From positions 1-7,284 of the forward strand of contig JAHAZL010000079.1 of the NCBI GenBank assembly GCA_018384055.1: DNA of 7,284 nt, given 5' to 3'. Position 1 is the first letter of the stretch; every line of letters starts with the position of its first letter. Source of the stretch: Treponema sp. (GTDB lineage Bacteria; Spirochaetota; Spirochaetia; Treponematales; Treponemataceae). A model generated the notes under the pieces. The model was not told where the DNA came from and did no database searches. It saw nothing but the letters and a program-made list of their open reading frames with translations. Shown one piece after another: positions 4,723 to 7,284 of this stretch. The position numbers and the translations under genes are program-made.

Positions 4723-7159
4723 AACCTCTTGCCGAAGACTTCATTATTTCTGCTTCGCGAATCTGCTGGGCATCAAGTTCCTGCTTAACGCCAAGTTCAA
4801 GAAGTTGATTAACATCAACAATAAGAGAAACCGAACCGTCACCAAGAACTGTAGCACCGGCAATACCAGGGGAAGATGTAAACTGAGATTCAAGAGGCTT
4901 GATAACCACATCTTCTTCACCGATAAGGGCGTCTACCATGACACCAATTTTCTTTTCTGCTGAACCAACAATAACAATGAAGCAGTATTCATCGTCGTCT
5001 GTTTTCCTGATGTTGAAAAGTCTACCAAGACGAAGGATCGAGATAACTTCATTACGAACATTGAGAACTTCATAGTTATCAATTGTATTGATTGTCTCTT
5101 TCTTTACGCGCTGGCTTTCAATGACATTTGCAATAGGAATCGAGTAAACTTCTTTTCCGACACGAACAAGAAGTCCCTGAATGATAGCAAGGGTAAGTGG
5201 AAGGCGAATAGAGAACTTTGATCCCTTGCCCTTTTCACTTGTAACGCTAATTGTACCCTTGAGTTTTTCAACCATTGTCTTAACTACATCGAGACCAACA
5301 CCACGTCCTGAAACATTGCTGATCTTGTCGCTTGTAGAGAAGCCTGGAAGGAAAATAAGGTTGTAGGCATCCTGGTTTGAAAGTACCTTGTTAGGACTGA
5401 TGAGTCCCTTCTGGATTGCCTTATTTCTAACCTTTTCAACTTCAATACCCTGACCGTCATCAATAATATCAATGACAATCATATTACCTTCGTTTGAAGC
5501 CTTAAGGATAAGTGTACCAGTTTCGTCCTTGCCAGCAGCTGCGCGTTCTTCCGGTGTTTCAATACCATGGTCAACGGAGTTGCGGACACAGTGCATGATT
5601 GGATCAAGAAGGTCATCAACAACAGTCTTGTCAAGTTCTGTTTCTTCACCTTCAATCACAAGGTTAACCTTGCGTCCAAGCTCACGGCTAAGGTCGCGAA
5701 CAACACGAGGGAAACGGTTGAAGATAGTTCCGATTGGAACCATTCGAATCTTCATTACGCCTTCCTGGAGTTCACTGGAAATGCGGCCAAGGTTCTGTGT
5801 TGTAGAACGATATTTTGTAGAAGAAATCTTAAAGTCATTTTCAAAGGCATCGAACCAGTTTCCGATTGTACCGAAATCTTCAGTATACTTCTGACGGATA
5901 TCCTTCATTGAAGAACCGTTCTGAAGCTGTTCCAGGTATTTTGGAATGGCTTCTAAGATGCGGTGCTGCTTTTCCTTGAAGGTATTGTTGAGGGCCTGGA
6001 ATTTAACCTGAAGGTCTGCCATGTGGAGTCCGTTCTGGTTGAAAGCGGCCTTTGTAATAACTGTTTCAGAAACAAGGTTCATAAGGTTGTCCACGCGCTT
6101 TGAATCTACACGGAGAATTGAACCTGTCTGTGTTGCATGTCCTGTTGCTGCTGCAGGTTTCTTTGACTCTGACTTAGGTGCTTCTGCGGCTGACTCCGCA
6201 GACTTTTCTGGAGCCGGTGCTGGAGTAGCGTCCGACGCAGGTTCTGCCTTTTCAACAGGAGTCTGAGGAGCAGCTGGTGCAGGGGCTGGTGTAGGTGCAT
6301 GAGCAGCGGCTTCAGCTGGCTTTGAGGCAATCTGAGCATCTACTGCTGTCGTAACATCATCAAGGAATGCGACATCTTCAAGATCGCCGCCTTCACAAGA
6401 AGCTGCAACATAATATACAACCTGAGGATGGAATTCATCTTCATAAAGTGCTTCAAAATCAGGCACAGTCTTGAGAACAGTACCAAGATTCTTGAGGGCT
6501 GCAAAAACCTGAATTCCACCTACACTGTTCATAGGATTTGATTCATCAAAAGTAACGTTTACAGTCCAGAGCTTCTGGTCTGCACCGACAGCATCCTTAA
6601 GTTCTGCAAATTCTTCTTCTGTAAGAACAGGAAGCGGTGGCATTCCATTGCCCACAGCAGCTGGGGCTGCAGGAGCAGCTGGCTCTGGAGCAGGTGCTGG
6701 TTTTGCACCAACCATTCCGGCAGGAAGGCTTACACCGCTCTTCTTCTTGTCTTTCTTTTCCTTTGCAGGAATATAAGAGTTAATCTTTTCCACAAGAGGA
6801 CCAATGTCTCCGTCATAGATGGATCCGTTGCTTCTAGCCTCAAGCATGTTTTTAATCGTATCGATTGAAGTAAGCAGAGTGTCAACTATAGGTTCAGTAA
6901 CTTCAACTAAATTTCCCCTCAAGGCATCAAGCAAATCTTCAACATCATGACAGAAGCTTGCAAGTTCAGTCATTTCAACAGTAGCAGAGCCACCTTTCAG
7001 TGTATGAGCCGCGCGGAAAATTTCATCAATAGCATCATGATTGGAAGGATCATTCTCAATAACAAGAATATTGCTTTCCAGAGTTTCTACCTGCTGTTCA
7101 GCTTCGGCAAAAAAATCTTTGAGAAGTTCTTCATTATTAGCGTCAAGATAATCACTCAT
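4721..7159 (-). CDS. cheA: Chemotaxis sensor histidine kinase CheA
   Basis: A full-length 812-residue cytoplasmic kinase that autophosphorylates on receptor signals and passes phosphate to CheY. P1 (1-130) carries phospho-acceptor H52 in RAAHTLKGGSA. An Ala/Pro linker (150-172) leads to a P2-like domain (about 176-282), then a second Ala/Pro/Glu linker (about 283-345). P3 runs from SILRVDSKRVDNLMNLVSE to LQEGVMKIRM (346-473), with roughly 80 residues between its two helices against about 25 in E. coli; this extended dimerisation domain is known in Treponema denticola. P4 (about 475-655) has the N box VRNSVDHG (N527), G1 DDGQG (567-571), FLPGFST and G2 GRGVGLD (618-624). P5 (about 657-790) is the CheW-like domain. 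No Shine-Dalgarno precedes the ATG; a promoter -10 lies 7 nt upstream. It is the first gene of the operon. Confidence 0.97.
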   Translation of the reverse strand: MSDYLDANNEELLKDFFAEAEQQVETLESNILVIENDPSNHDAIDEIFRAAHTLKGGSATVEMTELASFCHDVEDLLDALRGNLVEVTEPIVDTLLTSIDTIKNMLEARSNGSIYDGDIGPLVEKINSYIPAKEKKDKKKSGVSLPAGMVGAKPAPAPEPAAPAAPAAVGNGMPPLPVLTEEEFAELKDAVGADQKLWTVNVTFDESNPMNSVGGIQVFAALKNLGTVLKTVPDFEALYEDEFHPQVVYYVAASCEGGDLEDVAFLDDVTTAVDAQIASKPAEAAAHAPTPAPAPAAPQTPVEKAEPASDATPAPAPEKSAESAAEAPKSESKKPAAATGHATQTGSILRVDSKRVDNLMNLVSETVITKAAFNQNGLHMADLQVKFQALNNTFKEKQHRILEAIPKYLEQLQNGSSMKDIRQKYTEDFGTIGNWFDAFENDFKISSTKYRSTTQNLGRISSELQEGVMKIRMVPIGTIFNRFPRVVRDLSRELGRKVNLVIEGEETELDKTVVDDLLDPIMHCVRNSVDHGIETPEERAAAGKDETGTLILKASNEGNMIVIDIIDDGQGIEVEKVRNKAIQKGLISPNKVLSNQDAYNLIFLPGFSTSDKISNVSGRGVGLDVVKTMVEKLKGTISVTSEKGKGSKFSIRLPLTLAIIQGLLVRVGKEVYSIPIANVIESQRVKKETINTIDNYEVLNVRNEVISILRLGRLFNIRKTDDDEYCFIVIVGSAEKKIGVMVDALIGEEDVVIKPLESQFTSSPGIAGATVLGDGSVSLIVDVNQLLELGVKQELDAQQIREAEIMKSSARG

Positions 7160-7166
7160 ATCTTAT

Positions 7167-7195
7167 ATTGTAAACTGATATTTTTCATAATTCAA
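7167..7195 (-). promoter_or_regulatory. Putative sigma70-type promoter of the che operon
   Basis: TTGAAT (7195-7190, 4/6 to TTGACA), a 17-bp spacer and TACAAT (7172-7167, 5/6 to TATAAT) lie immediately before cheA. The -10 is followed by 7 nt and then the ATG, so transcription would begin at or next to the start codon. No match to a flagellar sigma28 promoter (TAAA-N15-GCCGATAA) was seen in the 125 bp available. A second TACAAT at 7208-7203 lacks a good -35. Confidence 0.45.
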
Positions 7196-7208
7196 GTTAG
7201 AGATTGTA

Positions 7209-7225
7209 TTTTTTAGTTTTTTTTT
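7209..7225 (-). promoter_or_regulatory. A-tracts upstream of the cheA promoter
   Basis: On the minus strand a run of nine A and a run of six A, separated by CT, lie about 15-30 bp upstream of the proposed -35. They could act as a distal UP element or a bend that strengthens the promoter. AT-rich intergenic DNA offers such runs often, so the functional reading is tentative. The rest of 7226-7284 shows no gene or clear site. Confidence 0.3.
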
Positions 7226-7284
7226 AATTCTGGAAATTTTAGGAATTTTGATTATTTTCTTCCATATTTAGACCTTTATTACAT

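Noticed and set aside
4282..4788. A 168-residue plus-strand ORF antisense to cheW and the cheA end
   Set aside because: It lies opposite well-supported CheW and CheA coding sequence, has no recognisable motif and spans a real gene junction.
6106..6339. A Leu/Gln-rich minus-strand ORF
   Set aside because: It is the out-of-frame reading of the Ala/Pro-rich CheA linker; low-complexity codons keep several frames open.
1..7284. tRNA, rRNA, CRISPR array, insertion sequence or riboswitch
   Set aside because: No clover-leaf sequence, regular spaced repeats, transposase or conserved riboswitch-like leader was seen. Almost all of the window is accounted for by the seven genes and short control regions.

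Overview
The window looks like chromosomal DNA from a spirochaete, most likely a Treponema. The main evidence is the order cheA - cheW (with a C-terminal CheR-like domain) - cheX - cheY, read on the minus strand. It is supported by a CheA whose dimerisation (P3) region is much longer than the enterobacterial one, and by the use of CheX instead of CheZ. Both the CheW-CheR-like fusion and the extended CheA dimerisation domain have been described in Treponema denticola arrays. The DNA is moderately AT-rich. The species assignment is inference from protein features only; no search was run.

Layout from right to left on the minus strand. Positions 7284-7160 hold an AT-rich upstream region with A-tracts and a promoter whose -10 lies just before the cheA start codon. 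Next comes the tightly packed operon cheA (4721-7159), cheW-cheR-like (3289-4710), cheX (2759-3241) and cheY (2309-2743). The gaps are 10, 47 and 15 bp, and each internal gene has a good Shine-Dalgarno sequence. A hairpin with A/T flanks (2252-2287) sits between cheY and the convergent marR gene and can stop transcription from both sides.

The centre-left holds a divergent pair: a MarR-type repressor on the plus strand (1806-2237) and a five-helix membrane protein, possibly YesL/DUF624-like, on the minus strand (913-1740). Their shared control region of about 65 bp is very compact. One perfect 16-bp palindrome contains TTGCAA, which can act as the -35 box in both directions. Each direction has a -10-like hexamer exactly 17 bp away, and both start codons lie 6-7 nt after the -10. 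Further inverted repeats overlay each -10.

Further left is a minus-strand gene (140-784) for a helix-turn-helix domain fused to a PTS EIIA (PtsN-type) domain. It has its own promoter and ribosome binding site. The leftmost ~80 bp is GC-richer intergenic DNA with GCTTCG repeats and small hairpins.

How it works together: CheA phosphorylates CheY, CheW links CheA to receptors, and CheX removes phosphate from CheY-P. The operon is therefore a nearly complete excitation and termination module for swimming behaviour; no CheB and no stand-alone CheR are in view. The other two units are separate regulators: a sugar/nitrogen-PTS-linked DNA-binding protein, and a MarR repressor likely to control itself and the adjacent membrane protein. 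The most notable pattern is that the first genes of three transcription units (cheA, marR and the membrane protein) lack a Shine-Dalgarno and have a -10-like box 6-7 nt before the ATG, which suggests leaderless mRNAs.
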